From: Paenibacillus borealis
GTDB lineage: Bacteria; Bacillota; Bacilli; Paenibacillales; Paenibacillaceae
DNA length: 64,000 nucleotides
NCBI RefSeq assembly: GCF_000758665.1
Contig: NZ_CP009285.1
Location: 5,084,001 to 5,148,000 of the forward strand
Reading direction: 5' to 3'
Both the position numbers and the translations under genes were made by a program. Of the stretch, positions 51,208 to 61,300 are shown in pieces. Within the stretch, counting starts at the first letter, position 1. Every line of letters begins with the position of its first letter. Under the pieces are notes generated by a model. The model was not told the origin of the DNA. It saw nothing but the letters and a program-made list of their open reading frames with translations, and ran no database searches.

Positions 51208-51624
51208 CTACGCCAGATGAATAGCCAGGCTCGGTGTTCCGCTGCTGACATCGATAAAAACAACATAATCCAGACCATCAGTGCCCTTTAACACCAGACC
51301 CGGCTGATTCGGCACAGGCAGAATATAATGTCTGACCTGCTGGATTGCTGCCACGCCCGAAGGTAAGGCGGGCTGGTTACTCGCTGACAGCCGGCCTACC
51401 GCCAGCACATTCCCGCCTGCATCGACATCTCCGCCGGTTGCCAGGCTGTTGACAATGGACTGGTTGCCGTTAATCTGCATATCCCCCGAAACTGTTTCAT
51501 TGCCAACAATGTTTAAAGCTCCCATTATTGTTTGATTTCCGTTGACCTGCAGGTCCTGCTGAATTGTCTGGTTCCCTGTGACAAGTATACTATCGAAGGT
51601 TGGCAAGGCTATCATCCCTTTCAA
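51208..51624 (-). CDS. Protein with four 12-residue GNQTI repeats
   Basis: A protein of 132-138 residues. Residues about 16-63 are four 12-residue units: VTGNQTIQQDLQ, VNGNQTIMGALN, IVGNETVSGDMQ and INGNQSIVNSLA. This periodicity suggests a beta-solenoid or trimeric beta-helix, as in spore filaments or tail fibres. The rest ('HYILPVPNQPGLVLKGTDGLDYVVFIDVSSGTPSLAIHLA') may be a small beta domain. The start is uncertain: TTG 51624, ATG 51615 or TTG 51606 (best spaced from AAAGGGATG). It converges on the CgeB/WbsX pair and could be the surface protein they modify. Confidence 0.6.
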   Translation of the reverse strand: MKGMIALPTFDSILVTGNQTIQQDLQVNGNQTIMGALNIVGNETVSGDMQINGNQSIVNSLATGGDVDAGGNVLAVGRLSASNQPALPSGVAAIQQVRHYILPVPNQPGLVLKGTDGLDYVVFIDVSSGTPSLAIHLA

Positions 51625-51696
51625 TCAGTGATACTATATTATATGTAATCTATAGTGAGTGGACATGGTACAACCATACATTTTCATAGAAAAAAT

Positions 51697-51735
51697 AAAG
51701 AACCTGTCCCTAAGTTATTAGGGAACAGGTTCTTT
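51697..51735 (-). terminator. Intrinsic terminator of the cysJI operon
   Basis: AAAGAACCTGTCCCTAA (51697-51713) pairs with TTAGGGAACAGGTTCTTT, one bulge. On the minus strand it is followed by ATTTTTT, 23 bases beyond the cysI stop. Confidence 0.9.
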
Positions 51736-51757
51736 CGTATATGGAGAACAGGCAAAC

Positions 51758-53473
51758 TTAGTCGTGGAAGTTAAGTCCCGAAGTTACGGCTTTGACATAG
51801 CCGCTGCGGATAACGAAATCCCCGAAATGCTCACCGGCGCTGCGTTCCTTGGCGTAACGGTGGATAATCGGTTCAAGCGTATCCAGTATTTCCTTCTCGT
51901 CAATATTTTCCTTGTACAGCTTGTTCAGCCGGTCTCCGGTAAAGCCGGCACCCAGGTACAGATTGTATCTGCCAGGGCCTTTGCCGATGAACGAAATCTC
52001 GCCAAGCGCAGGCCGGGCGCAGCCGTTAGGGCAGCCGGTCATACGGATGACGATCTCTTCATTACGCAGGCCGGCTTCATCTATGATGACTTCCAGCTTA
52101 TCCAGCAGCAGCGGCAGATAACGCTCAGCCTCTGCCATAGCGAGGCCGCAGGTCGGCAGCGCCACACAGGACATAGAGCTTCTCCGCAGCGCGGAATGAT
52201 GGGCTCCATCAGTCAGCCCGTATTGCTTGGCCAGCTCGGATATCTTACGTTTCTTCGCATTGCTGACTCCGGCGATAATCAGATTCTGATTCGGCGTCAG
52301 ACGGAAATCCCCGCCGTGAATCTTGGCAATCTCCCGCAAGCCGGTCATCAGCGGATATCCTGCGGTATCATGAACCCGTCCGCTCTGGATATACAGCGTC
52401 AGATTCCATTTGCCGTCGTACCCCTTCACCCAGCCATAGCGGTCGCCGTTGTGGTCGAAATGATATTCACGTGCCGGCTCGAGCGTCCAGCCCAGCCGCT
52501 CATGCAGTTCGCCCGTGAACCAGTCCAGACCGTGGCGGTCGATCGTGTACTTGAAGCGGGCGTTCTTGCGGACCGAGCGGTTGCCGTAGTCGCGCTGAAT
52601 GGTGACGGTCTTCTCCGCCAGATCAATCATCTGCTCCGGACGGCAGAAGCCGATAATCCGTCCCAGCTGCGGATAGGTGCTGGGATCACCATGCGTCATG
52701 CCCATACCGCCGCCGACCGAGACATTGAATCCGGCCAGCTTCCCGTCTTCCAGAATGGCAATGAAGCCCAGGTCCTGGGAGAATACATCTACATCATTGG
52801 AAGGCGGCACAGCCAGGCCGATCTTGAACTTGCGGGGCAGGTACACCGGCCCGTAAATCGGTTCAACGACCTTGCTGTCCACTACCTTCTCCCCATCCAG
52901 CCAGATTTCATGGTAAGCAGCGGTGCGCGGGGCTAAGTGGTCACTGATTTTTCTGGCCCATTCGTTAACCTCAGCATGGACCTCCGACTGATACGGATTG
53001 GGTCCGCTCATCACATTACGGTTGACATCCCCGCAGGCCGCGAGTGTGGTCATCAGCGTATCATTGATCGCCTTGATCGTCTTTTTCAGATTCCACTTAA
53101 GCACTCCGTGCATTTGAAAAGCCTGTCTTGTCGTGATCCGCAGGGTGCCGTTGCCGTATTTCTGGGCCAAATCGTCCATTACGAGCCATTGCGCCGGTGT
53201 TGCCACTCCGCCGGGCGCTACGATACGCAGCATGAACTGAAAAGCAGGCTCCAGCTTGGAGCGCTCACGTTCACTGCGCAGATCCCGGTCATCCTGCATA
53301 TAACTGCCGTGGAATTTCAGCAGGCGGTTGTCATCCTCCGGCAGCCCTCCGGTGATCGGGTTGCTGAGGGTTTCTACAAGCGCACCGCGTAAATAATTGC
53401 TCTCCAGCTTAATATGTTCAACATCACTCGGGGGTCCGCCAATCGGCTTCACCGCTGGTTCATTGTTTGCCAC
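51758..53473 (-). CDS. cysI: Sulfite reductase (NADPH) hemoprotein subunit CysI
   Basis: A 571-residue hemoprotein that reduces sulfite to sulfide with six electrons. The cysteines that hold the 4Fe-4S cluster and siroheme are in '[21 protein letters not shown]' and '[21 protein letters not shown]'. Two ferredoxin-like NIR_SIR domains are seen ('[43 protein letters not shown]', '[18 protein letters not shown]'). '[14 protein letters not shown]' is the usual link of the cysteine-pathway enzyme. It follows cysJ on the same strand. Confidence 0.96.
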   Translation of the reverse strand: MANNEPAVKPIGGPPSDVEHIKLESNYLRGALVETLSNPITGGLPEDDNRLLKFHGSYMQDDRDLRSERERSKLEPAFQFMLRIVAPGGVATPAQWLVMDDLAQKYGNGTLRITTRQAFQMHGVLKWNLKKTIKAINDTLMTTLAACGDVNRNVMSGPNPYQSEVHAEVNEWARKISDHLAPRTAAYHEIWLDGEKVVDSKVVEPIYGPVYLPRKFKIGLAVPPSNDVDVFSQDLGFIAILEDGKLAGFNVSVGGGMGMTHGDPSTYPQLGRIIGFCRPEQMIDLAEKTVTIQRDYGNRSVRKNARFKYTIDRHGLDWFTGELHERLGWTLEPAREYHFDHNGDRYGWVKGYDGKWNLTLYIQSGRVHDTAGYPLMTGLREIAKIHGGDFRLTPNQNLIIAGVSNAKKRKISELAKQYGLTDGAHHSALRRSSMSCVALPTCGLAMAEAERYLPLLLDKLEVIIDEAGLRNEEIVIRMTGCPNGCARPALGEISFIGKGPGRYNLYLGAGFTGDRLNKLYKENIDEKEILDTLEPIIHRYAKERSAGEHFGDFVIRSGYVKAVTSGLNFHD

Positions 53474-53559
53474 TATTGATCCTCTCCTTCCGCATTGCCT
53501 CGTTCTTCAAGAATTGTATATTTTAAGTCGCAGCCGGAGGAGCCTCCGCTGAATACCGC

Positions 53560-55437
53560 TTAATAGACATCACGCTGATAACGCTGCTCCTGCTGCAGTG
53601 TCTCCAGATAAGCGGCGGCCCCTTCCGGGCTCAGCCCGCCTTCCTGCTGGATTACTGTAATCAGCGCAGAGTGTACATCATGGGCCATATGCTTCTCATC
53701 TCCGCATACATAGACATGTGCACCTTCCTGCAGCCAGGTGTACAGCTCCCGGCTCTTCTCCAGAATGCGGTGCTGTACGTAAACCTTCTCGTCCGTATCA
53801 CGCGAGAAGGCGACGTCCAGCTTGCTCAGTACGCCGTCCTTCAGCATTCTCTGCCAGTCTGTCTGGTAGAGGAAGTCTGTGACGAAATGACGGTCACCGT
53901 AGAACAGCCATGACTTGCCCTGTGCCCCCTGCTCTTCCCGTTCCTCCAGGAAGGAGCGGAACGGGGCGACGCCCGTGCCCGGACCGATCATGATCACCGG
54001 CGTATCGGAATTGGCCGGCAGCTTAAAGTTCGGATTGCTCTGGATGTAGACCGGCAGAGTAGCACCCGGCTGTACACGTTCCGCACAATGTACGGAGCAG
54101 ACCCCGTAGCGTTCACGTCCATGCGATTCATATCGCACAGCCCGTACCGTGAAGTGTACTTCATCCGGGTTGGCATTGTAGCTGCTTGCGATGGAATACA
54201 GTCTTGCCGGCAGCTTGCGCAGAATCGTCACGAAGCTGCGGGCCGGAACTTCCCATGGTGCGAAATCCCGGATCAAATCCAGCAGATCACGTCCATGGAT
54301 ATAATTCTTCAGCTCCTGTTGCCGGTCCGGGGACAGCAGCTCCTGCAGGGCAGGTGCAGAGTTCAGCCTGGCTGCCTGCTCCAGGAGCGGTTTCGTCAGT
54401 ACGGTAATTTCATAATGCCGCAGCAGCGCTTCACGCAGCGTGCCTTCCTCACCCTTCTTGTTGAAGGGAACGGATTCATCTGCATTCCAGCCCATGGCGG
54501 CAATAATATCTTCCACGAGCTGCGGGTGGTTCTCCGGATATACCCCGAGAGAATCGCCCGGCTCAAAGGTAATATTCGAGCCGGCCAGCGACAGCTCCAG
54601 ATGGCGGGTCTCACGGTCTGAGCCGCGTCCGTTCAGATTCAGATTCTCCAGCACCTCGGCATGGAACGGATGATTCCGTGAATATGCCGATTCCAGCGAT
54701 TCTGCTCTCTCCGCAGCCAGCACTGCCTCATCCGCCATACCCGCAGCCTGCTGTGAACCGGAGCCGCTTAGCGAGCGGATAACATGTTCGAACCATTCGG
54801 CTACAGGCTCATCGTAATCAAGATCGCAATCCACACGCGGGGTTAAGCGCTGTGCGCCCAGCTCTTCCAGCTTCTGATCGAAATCTTTCCCGGTCTGGCA
54901 GAAGAATTCATAGGAAGTGTCGCCAAGTGCAAGTACCGAGAAACGCAGCTGCGGAAGCTGCGGCGCTCTTTTACTGTAGAGAAATTCATGGAAGGCGCGG
55001 GCATTATCCGGCGGCTCGCCTTCGCCATGGGTGCTGACGAGCAGCAGCAGATTCTCAATCTTCTTAAGTCCATTGGGCTTGAAGCTGTTCATCGCGGCAA
55101 CAGTAACCTTGAAGCCCTGTTCTTCGAGCTTGCGTGCAAGGCTCGCTGCCAGCCGCTGGCAGTTGCCGGTCTGGGAACCGAATAATACGGTTACCTCACG
55201 GGATACCGCCGGCTGCGGCACTGCGGCTGTGGAAAGTGTCCCGGCTGCTGCCGCTTCAGCAGCAAGGGGGAGCACCGCTGTGCCTGCTGCTTGTCCGTTG
55301 TCTCCCAGCAGCGATAACGCGGATAGATAGCCGCTTAACCAGACCTGCTGCGAATGGGTCAGCGTCGGCAGCAGCTGGTTCAGAAGCCCTGCCTGGCTCT
55401 CATTAAAAGGACTGTTCGTAACTTGTAGTTGCAACAA
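53560..55437 (-). CDS. cysJ: Sulfite reductase (NADPH) flavoprotein subunit CysJ
   Basis: A 625-residue diflavin reductase that passes electrons from NADPH via FAD and FMN to CysI. After a 60-residue N-terminal segment comes a flavodoxin domain ('VTVLFGSQTGNCQRLAASLARKLEEQGF', 'LLVSTHGEGEPPDNARAFHEFL', 'FSVLALGDTSYEFFC'). The FAD domain ('RLYSIASSYNANPDEVHFTVRAVRYE', 'RYGVCSVH') and the NADPH domain ('VIMIGPGTGVAPFRSFLEERE', 'YVCGDEKHMAHDVHSAL') follow, ending in the typical 'RYQRDVY'. The start is probably TTG 55437, as AAGGAGAGG lies six bases before it. Confidence 0.96.
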   Translation of the reverse strand: MLQLQVTNSPFNESQAGLLNQLLPTLTHSQQVWLSGYLSALSLLGDNGQAAGTAVLPLAAEAAAAGTLSTAAVPQPAVSREVTVLFGSQTGNCQRLAASLARKLEEQGFKVTVAAMNSFKPNGLKKIENLLLLVSTHGEGEPPDNARAFHEFLYSKRAPQLPQLRFSVLALGDTSYEFFCQTGKDFDQKLEELGAQRLTPRVDCDLDYDEPVAEWFEHVIRSLSGSGSQQAAGMADEAVLAAERAESLESAYSRNHPFHAEVLENLNLNGRGSDRETRHLELSLAGSNITFEPGDSLGVYPENHPQLVEDIIAAMGWNADESVPFNKKGEEGTLREALLRHYEITVLTKPLLEQAARLNSAPALQELLSPDRQQELKNYIHGRDLLDLIRDFAPWEVPARSFVTILRKLPARLYSIASSYNANPDEVHFTVRAVRYESHGRERYGVCSVHCAERVQPGATLPVYIQSNPNFKLPANSDTPVIMIGPGTGVAPFRSFLEEREEQGAQGKSWLFYGDRHFVTDFLYQTDWQRMLKDGVLSKLDVAFSRDTDEKVYVQHRILEKSRELYTWLQEGAHVYVCGDEKHMAHDVHSALITVIQQEGGLSPEGAAAYLETLQQEQRYQRDVY

Positions 55438-55538
55438 TATCGACCTCTCCTTAACATGCAATCTTCTATCCTCTTAACATCATGAATTCAGGCTAACACA
55501 TTAATAAGAAACGATCAACGAAGCAGATAATAGACATT

Positions 55539-55557
55539 TTATGGTTATAAATCATAA
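55539..55557. promoter_or_regulatory. Near-palindrome upstream of cysJ, candidate regulator site
   Basis: TTATGGTTATAAATCATAA is a 19-bp interrupted palindrome (TTATG and CATAA arms) about 100 bases before cysJ. The size and AT-rich symmetry suit a LysR-type (CysL-like) or CymR-like operator. Confidence 0.45.
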
Positions 55558-55577
55558 TATAGGTATAAAACACACAA

Positions 55578-55620
55578 AACCCGCCTAAATCATAGTAAAA
55601 AGCTCTGATTTAGGCGGGTT
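55578..55620. terminator. Intrinsic terminator of lspA
   Basis: AACCCGCCTAAATCA (55578-55592) and TGATTTAGGCGGGTT (55606-55620) pair perfectly with a 13-base loop. On the minus strand T-rich DNA follows. Confidence 0.9.
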
Positions 55621-55693
55621 CATTACAAATAATGATAACTTGTATTAGATAAAATGATAAACCGGACTAGCCTGAATACCGCTTTTCTTCCCC

Positions 55694-56149
55694 TCATCGG
55701 GCAACTTTGTGTCCAAAGTGGTCGACCAGCAGGTAGACAACAATCAAAATTGCCCCGGCATTAATCGCCAGATCGGCCAGATTGAGAATTCCCCCACGGT
55801 TTCCGAACACAAGAAAGTCCGTTACCTGATGGTAGATGACACGGTCAATCGCATTCCCGAGCGCTCCGCCGACCAGAAAACCGCTGGCTGCCTCAAGTAA
55901 AGGTCCGCGAATCCTGCCCTGCCGCCGGTAATAGAACACTGCTGCTACAAAAACAACAGCGATTATGGAGAAATACTTCCCGTAACCCTGAAATGAGCTG
56001 AAGGCTGCCCCGCTGTTCTCATAGTAGACGAACTGCAGGTGCGGACTCCAGAAGGGTATTTTCTCGCCCAGCTCCATGTGGGTGCGGACCAGCCATTTGG
56101 CGGTTTGGTCAACCAGCACTACCAATATGGAAATCAGATAAAAAAGCAT
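55694..56149 (-). CDS. lspA: Lipoprotein signal peptidase II
   Basis: A 151-residue membrane aspartyl protease with four membrane segments. It cleaves the signal peptide of lipoproteins before the lipid-modified Cys. The catalytic motifs are 'GGALGNAIDRVIYHQVTDFLVF' (first Asp) and 'ILNLADLAINAGAILI' (second Asp), together with the conserved N-terminal 'YYENSGAAFSSFQG'. It serves the lipoproteins also seen in this window. A GAGG-type site precedes ATG 56149. It is a single gene with its own terminator. Confidence 0.95.
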   Translation of the reverse strand: MLFYLISILVVLVDQTAKWLVRTHMELGEKIPFWSPHLQFVYYENSGAAFSSFQGYGKYFSIIAVVFVAAVFYYRRQGRIRGPLLEAASGFLVGGALGNAIDRVIYHQVTDFLVFGNRGGILNLADLAINAGAILIVVYLLVDHFGHKVAR

Positions 56150-56351
56150 TGATCCTCACCTCGTTCCCCTGCTATTCGCCGTCATTATTCCACTGCTCAT
56201 CCTCCAGTCTATCACAGGTCGGAGCAGGGATTCATCCCGCAAGACCCGGTAGAGTATCTGATAATGAACAGGGAGATGTTGCTTGTTACAGTAAAAGGCA
56301 CATTGGTTAAACACTCTTAGATTCTTTCATACACCTGGAGGGTGGTAGCCA

Positions 56352-57056
56352 ATGGAGTACGGATCAATATTGGTTAAATTAATTGCCGGGTTTGGCGGAC
56401 TATGGGCGATGACCCGTTTATTGGGCAAAAAAGAGATTTCCGCCCTTACCCCATTCGATTTCATCTCCGCCGTTATTCTGGGGGATCTGGTCGGCAATAC
56501 GATTTACGAGAAAGAGAATTCAGTACTGATGCTGCTGTTCACACTGGCCGTCTGGACAGTACTGTCCATCACCTTCGAGAAGATTACCATGCATGTCCGC
56601 AAGCTGCGCAAGCCGCTGGAAGGCGAACCGGAGATTCTCATCCGGGATGGTAAAATAGATCTCCGGAAGCTTCGCAGTAATAATCTGGATTTCGAGCAGC
56701 TGCGGATGATGCTGCGGGCGAAGGATACCTTCTCCATTAACGAGGTTGCTTATGCGATCTATGAGACGAACGGCTCGCTCAGCATTCTGAAGAAGCCGCA
56801 ATATGAACCGGTAATCCGCAAAGACCTGGATATCACCGGGAAGGACGTCCGCCTTCCGCAAAGCCTTGTCGAGTCCGGTATCATTCAGCGTCCGGTGCTG
56901 GAGAGCTTCGGCAAACCCGAAAGCTGGCTGCTGCAGGAGCTGCGGAAGAAGGGTTATCCTGATCTTGCGTCAGTAGCATATGCCGAACTGAATGAAGACG
57001 GGGAACTGTGCGTCATCGAAGCCGCCCCGCATCAGGCAAAGCCCGGTGAATTCTGA
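56352..57056 (+). CDS. DUF421 family membrane protein (YetF-like)
   Basis: A 234-residue protein. Three membrane segments fill the first 80 residues ('LIAGFGGLWAMTRLLGKKEISALTPFDFISAVILGDLVGNTIYE'). The cytoplasmic part has the repeated DUF421 fold ('GEPEILIRDGKIDLRKLRSNNLDFEQLRMMLRAKDTFSINEVAYAIYETNGSLSILKKPQ'). Relatives are Bacillus YetF/YdfS/YrbG, several of them sporulation-related or under forespore control. The molecular role is unknown. GGAGGG precedes ATG 56352. Confidence 0.92.
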   Translation: MEYGSILVKLIAGFGGLWAMTRLLGKKEISALTPFDFISAVILGDLVGNTIYEKENSVLMLLFTLAVWTVLSITFEKITMHVRKLRKPLEGEPEILIRDGKIDLRKLRSNNLDFEQLRMMLRAKDTFSINEVAYAIYETNGSLSILKKPQYEPVIRKDLDITGKDVRLPQSLVESGIIQRPVLESFGKPESWLLQELRKKGYPDLASVAYAELNEDGELCVIEAAPHQAKPGEF

Positions 57057-57093
57057 GCGGCAGCAGGCAACGCATCAAAGAGCGAATACAAAA

Positions 57094-57133
57094 AACCGGC
57101 CGGATGATCCTCTCGGGGACAGTCCGGCCGGTT
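57094..57133. terminator. Bidirectional intrinsic terminator
   Basis: AACCGGCCGGA (57094-57104) and TCCGGCCGGTT (57123-57133) pair perfectly, with A- and T-rich ends. It lies between the convergent DUF421 and aldo/keto reductase genes. Confidence 0.9.
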
Positions 57134-57179
57134 GTATTATATTCGTATGAATTTGTATTGCATTCTGGCAGTTACAATC

Positions 57180-58154
57180 TTACCAGGCATAAGCTTCCGG
57201 TGCCGGCTTGCCCGGTCCGGGGAAGATCTCGTCCAGCTTCTTCAGCGCGGCTTCATCCAGTACAATCTCAGTAACACGCAGCGAATCCTCGAACTGCTCT
57301 ATCGTACGCGGTCCGATAATCGGCGCCGTTACTGCCGGGTTAGCTAGTACCCAAGCCAAGGCGACCTGATCTTCATGCTCGCCAAGCTCCTTGCACAGTG
57401 CGGAGAACTGCTCCAGCTGACTGCGGTGCTGCTCCAGCTTGCCTGAACGGGCGCTGCGCGCACCGGTCTTGGACAGGGCATTGCGGCCCAGCAGACCTCC
57501 GGCCAGCGGACTCCACGGAATGACACCCAGGCCCAATTCCTTGGAAGCCGGGAGTACCTCAAGCTCCGGAGTACGTTCCAGCAGGTTGTACAGATGCTGC
57601 TCGGACACTAAGCCGAGGAAATGGCGCTCTTTAGCCTTAGCCTGTGCAACAGCGATATGCCAGCCGGCAAAGTTACTGGAACCGATATATCCGGCCTTGC
57701 CTTGGGATACAAGAATTTCAAATGCGCCCCACAGCTCTTCCCAGGATACATTCCGGTCAATGTGATGCATCTGATACAATTCAATATGATCCGTCTGCAG
57801 ACGTTTCAGTGAGCCTTCAAGATGCCGTCTGATTTTGTAAGCGGACAAGCCGGAGCCGGAATTCGGACCATCCTGCTCGTCGAACATGTCACCATACACC
57901 TTGGTGGCCAGCACAACCTTCTCGCGCCGTCCGCCCCCCTGCTGGAACCAGCGGCCGATAATTTCCTCGGTCCAGCCGCGGCGCTCCTGTCCGCCGTACA
58001 CATTAGCGGTATCGAAGAAATTAATTCCCGCATCGAGTGCGGCATCCATAATCCGGAACGCTTCCTTCTCCTCAGTTTCCGGCCCGAAATTCATCGTGCC
58101 AAGACATAACTGGCTGACCTTCAAACCGGATTTACCCAAATAACTGTACTTCAT
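57180..58154 (-). CDS. Aldo/keto reductase
   Basis: A 324-residue NADPH-dependent oxidoreductase. The catalytic tetrad is visible as Asp in 'GINFFDTANVYGGQ' with its Tyr, Lys in 'VVLATKVYG' and His in 'ELYQMHHID'. 'GYIGSSNFAGWHIAVAQAKAKERHFLGLVSEQHLYNLLER' and 'PWSPLAGGLLGRN' match the YrpG/YhdN-type branch. 'PIIGPRTIEQFEDSLRV' is the NADPH-binding C-terminal part. The physiological aldehyde substrate is unknown. ATG 58154 has a GGGAGG site. It is a single-gene unit. Confidence 0.95.
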   Translation of the reverse strand: MKYSYLGKSGLKVSQLCLGTMNFGPETEEKEAFRIMDAALDAGINFFDTANVYGGQERRGWTEEIIGRWFQQGGGRREKVVLATKVYGDMFDEQDGPNSGSGLSAYKIRRHLEGSLKRLQTDHIELYQMHHIDRNVSWEELWGAFEILVSQGKAGYIGSSNFAGWHIAVAQAKAKERHFLGLVSEQHLYNLLERTPELEVLPASKELGLGVIPWSPLAGGLLGRNALSKTGARSARSGKLEQHRSQLEQFSALCKELGEHEDQVALAWVLANPAVTAPIIGPRTIEQFEDSLRVTEIVLDEAALKKLDEIFPGPGKPAPEAYAW

Positions 58155-58281
58155 CGCATTTCCTCCCTTTCATTTCTGTTAGGTTGTCTGCATCGAGTTC
58201 ACTATAATCCTTAGAGCCTACTCTAAGGCAAGCTTTTTGTTGGACAAACTTAAAGATACAGTACCGCCGGGGCGGACAACA

Positions 58282-58310
58282 AACAAGCCCTCCGCGAAGA
58301 AGGACTTGTT
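58282..58310. terminator. Terminator-like hairpin after the hybrid kinase gene
   Basis: AACAAG (58282-58287) and CTTGTT (58305-58310) plus inner CCTC/GAAGG pairs (with G-U) form a stem 20 bases beyond the stop of the hybrid kinase gene. Confidence 0.55.
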
Positions 58311-58329
58311 CAATGAATATATTATAAGC

Positions 58330-61300
58330 CTACTGCTCCGTTCCCCCGCTATCCGGGAACAGAACCTCACCCGTCTTCAGCTTGATTTGCACCAGATCCT
58401 GCAAGGTATTCGACAGCTCGCCCGGCGGATAAGGTTTGGTCAGATATTTCTGCACATTATCCATCATGCTCTTATCTTCCTTATCCAGCGCGGAGGAGAT
58501 GACAATCGGCACATTCTCCGTGCGGGGATCATTCTTCAGCATGCGGATCAGATCCCAGCCATCCAGCTCTTCGCCAAGCATCAGATCCACGACGATCGCT
58601 ACAAAAGGCGTCTTCACCGCCTGATCGAATGCTTTTTGCGGATGATAATGGTGAGTGACCCTGAAGCCCTTGCCCTTCAGCTCCTCCGAGAGCAGCAGGG
58701 ACAAGCTGTAATCATCCTCAACGATCATCACATTCGGCTTCTGTTCCTTGTCGGCGCTCCATTTATGCGGCTCTTCTTCATGACGGCTGCTCTCCGCATG
58801 GAGGACCGGCAGGCTGAACCACACCGTGGTGCCCTCGCCTTCAACCGAATCGATTCCGATCGCACCCTTCTGCTTCTCAATAATCTCCTTGCAGATCGCA
58901 AGTCCGAGGCCCGTTCCGCCAATCCGCTTGGATGCACTGTTATCCACCCGGCGGAATTTCTGGAACAGCTGCCCGATCTGATTCTTCGGAATCCCGAGTC
59001 CATGGTCCTGAATCCGGACCATAACCGAACCCCGCTCATTATGCAGCGTCACCCTGATCTCATTACTGCCCGGGGAGAACTTGATGGCGTTGCTCAGCAG
59101 ATTAGTCAGCACCTGGATAATCTTGTCCTTATCCACCTCGACCTCGGCATTCAGCGCCTCATCCTCCAGAAGGATATGGTGGGTACCGCTAAGCTTGTAC
59201 TGGTCAATTACACTAAGAACGGTCTCGCTGAGATTAACCTGCTCTGCATTGTACAGCTGTGTGCCGGATTCCATGCGCTGCAGGTCGAGGAAATCATTGA
59301 TCAGCTCAGTCAGACGTTTGGCTTCCTTGTGAATCGTTTCCAGGTATTTCAGCTGCTTCTCCGGCTTCATCGTCTTGGATAACAGCAGCTCGGTGAAGCC
59401 CAGAACACTCGACAACGGTGTTCTCAGCTCGTGGCTGACCGTACTGACCAGCTCCGACTTCATCAGATCCAGCTCATATTCACGGGTGATATCGCGGTGT
59501 ACAAACAGAGTTCCCACCCGCACCTCGCGGCGGAATACCGGAATCGCATAGACGTCGACATGCTTCATCGCTTCCTGGCCCAGGGAATACTTCATCGTGC
59601 TGGAATCCACGGAATGCAAGGACATCGCTTTCTGATAGAACTGCCCCATCTCTTCCGATTCATTAACGCGCTCTATGAAGTGGTCCATCCAGCGCTCTTT
59701 GGGAATCAGCATCCCCTCGGCCCATTCATCATAGTCGAACAATTGGCTGAGAGCCTTGTTGATGTGCTGGATGACGCCTTCCGTGTTGACGAACTGGATA
59801 CCCTCATTGACATTGTTGACAATATCCCGGTTCAGCTTGCGGCCATTCTCTATTTCCTCATACATGAACAAACGCTCGATGGCCAGAGCCACCCGGTTCA
59901 TCATCCCTTGAATTTCACTGATTTCCTCTTCGGTGAAGGAATGCCCGATCCGCGTACCGCAGAAGATCGCCAGGATCTCATCCTCGGCATTGACTACAGT
60001 TGTATAGAAATCATAGCAATAGACTTCCTTGGGGGAGATCCCCTGCTCTCTGGGTACTCCAGTCCTTTTGACAATATATGATTTCTCCGTACTCATCCGG
60101 TACAGCATATCTTTGCTGTTGGCGTTGATATAGCGCTCCACATTCTCCTGCGGAACCCCTTTAACCACAGAGATCTTATCTTTGACCAGCAGGAAAAGAC
60201 TGCTGTCGAACAAGTACAGCCGGTTCATGAACCTGCTGAATTTCTCGGCAAATTCCTGCTTGTCCAGCGTGTAGGTAATTTCATGATTAAGCTGGTTGTT
60301 AAGCTCCAGCATAATGGTGGTCTGCTCTGTGCTCTTCAGCGTTTCAGCCAGCTTCTGCTGCACACTCTTCATGGAGGTAATATTGTTGGCAATTAGAATG
60401 TACTGGTATATCTGGCCTTCATCATTCAAATACGGCATGACCGTCAGCTGAAGCCAGACAGAAGATCCATCCCTGGCCTCAATCTGCGACTCACCGCTCC
60501 ATACGCCGCCAGTCGACAGCTTGCGAATAATCTGCTGTACCTGACTGTCCGAGATATTATGCAGTTCGAACAGCCGGAAGGTGTAACCGATAACCTCGGA
60601 GTTCTTATATCCGGTGTATACGCTCAGATTATCATTGGCATACGTGAATACTCCCTTGCTGGACAGAATGCCTACAGCGGAGGTCTGGTTCAGCGCCTTC
60701 ATCATGCTTTCAATTTCACTGAGCGAACGCTCCAGCCTGAACTGCTGATCCTGCAGCTCATCCTGCTGGGCATGCAGCTCTTCATTCTGCATCATCAGCT
60801 CTTCTTCTTTATCCTGGATGCTCCGGGCCATGTTCAGGAAGGCTTCATAGAGACGGCCGATCTCATCCTGCTTATGCAGCTTGCCGAGCAGCACAGCCTC
60901 ACCTGCCGCCAGCGAATTCGTTGCCTCTTCCAGCTTCACAATCGGATCCAGTACAATTCGGAGCATCCGCCAGATCATCAGTGTGAAGAATAACAGCAGT
61001 CCAGCACTTAGCCCGAAGGCGATAAAAGTGAAGGTGTCCGCCTGCCTGATGGACTGGGACGCCATCGTGTTCAGCTTGCTGTCGGAGTTCGCTTTGAACT
61101 CTTTGGTATAGCCCAGAAATTCATTCACAGCCTGGGTACTCCCGCCTTGGGAGAGGCTGCGGATTCCCTCATAATCATCATTCTCCACCAGGCGGATCGC
61201 CTCAGGCAGGGTCTTGGTCTTGTACTGTTCGTAGAATAATTTCAGATCATCTCTGTACTTCGCTTCTTCAGGCGACAGATTAAGCCGGGAATATTGCTCC

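Noticed and set aside
51764..52936. Plus-strand frame of 390 codons opposite cysI
   Set aside because: It is antisense to a fully conserved CysI. No ribosome site and no recognisable domain.
58237..59382. Long plus-strand frame of 381 codons opposite the hybrid kinase gene
   Set aside because: It lies antisense to a protein with clear HATPase and REC domains. The composition is that of an antisense shadow and no domain is seen.
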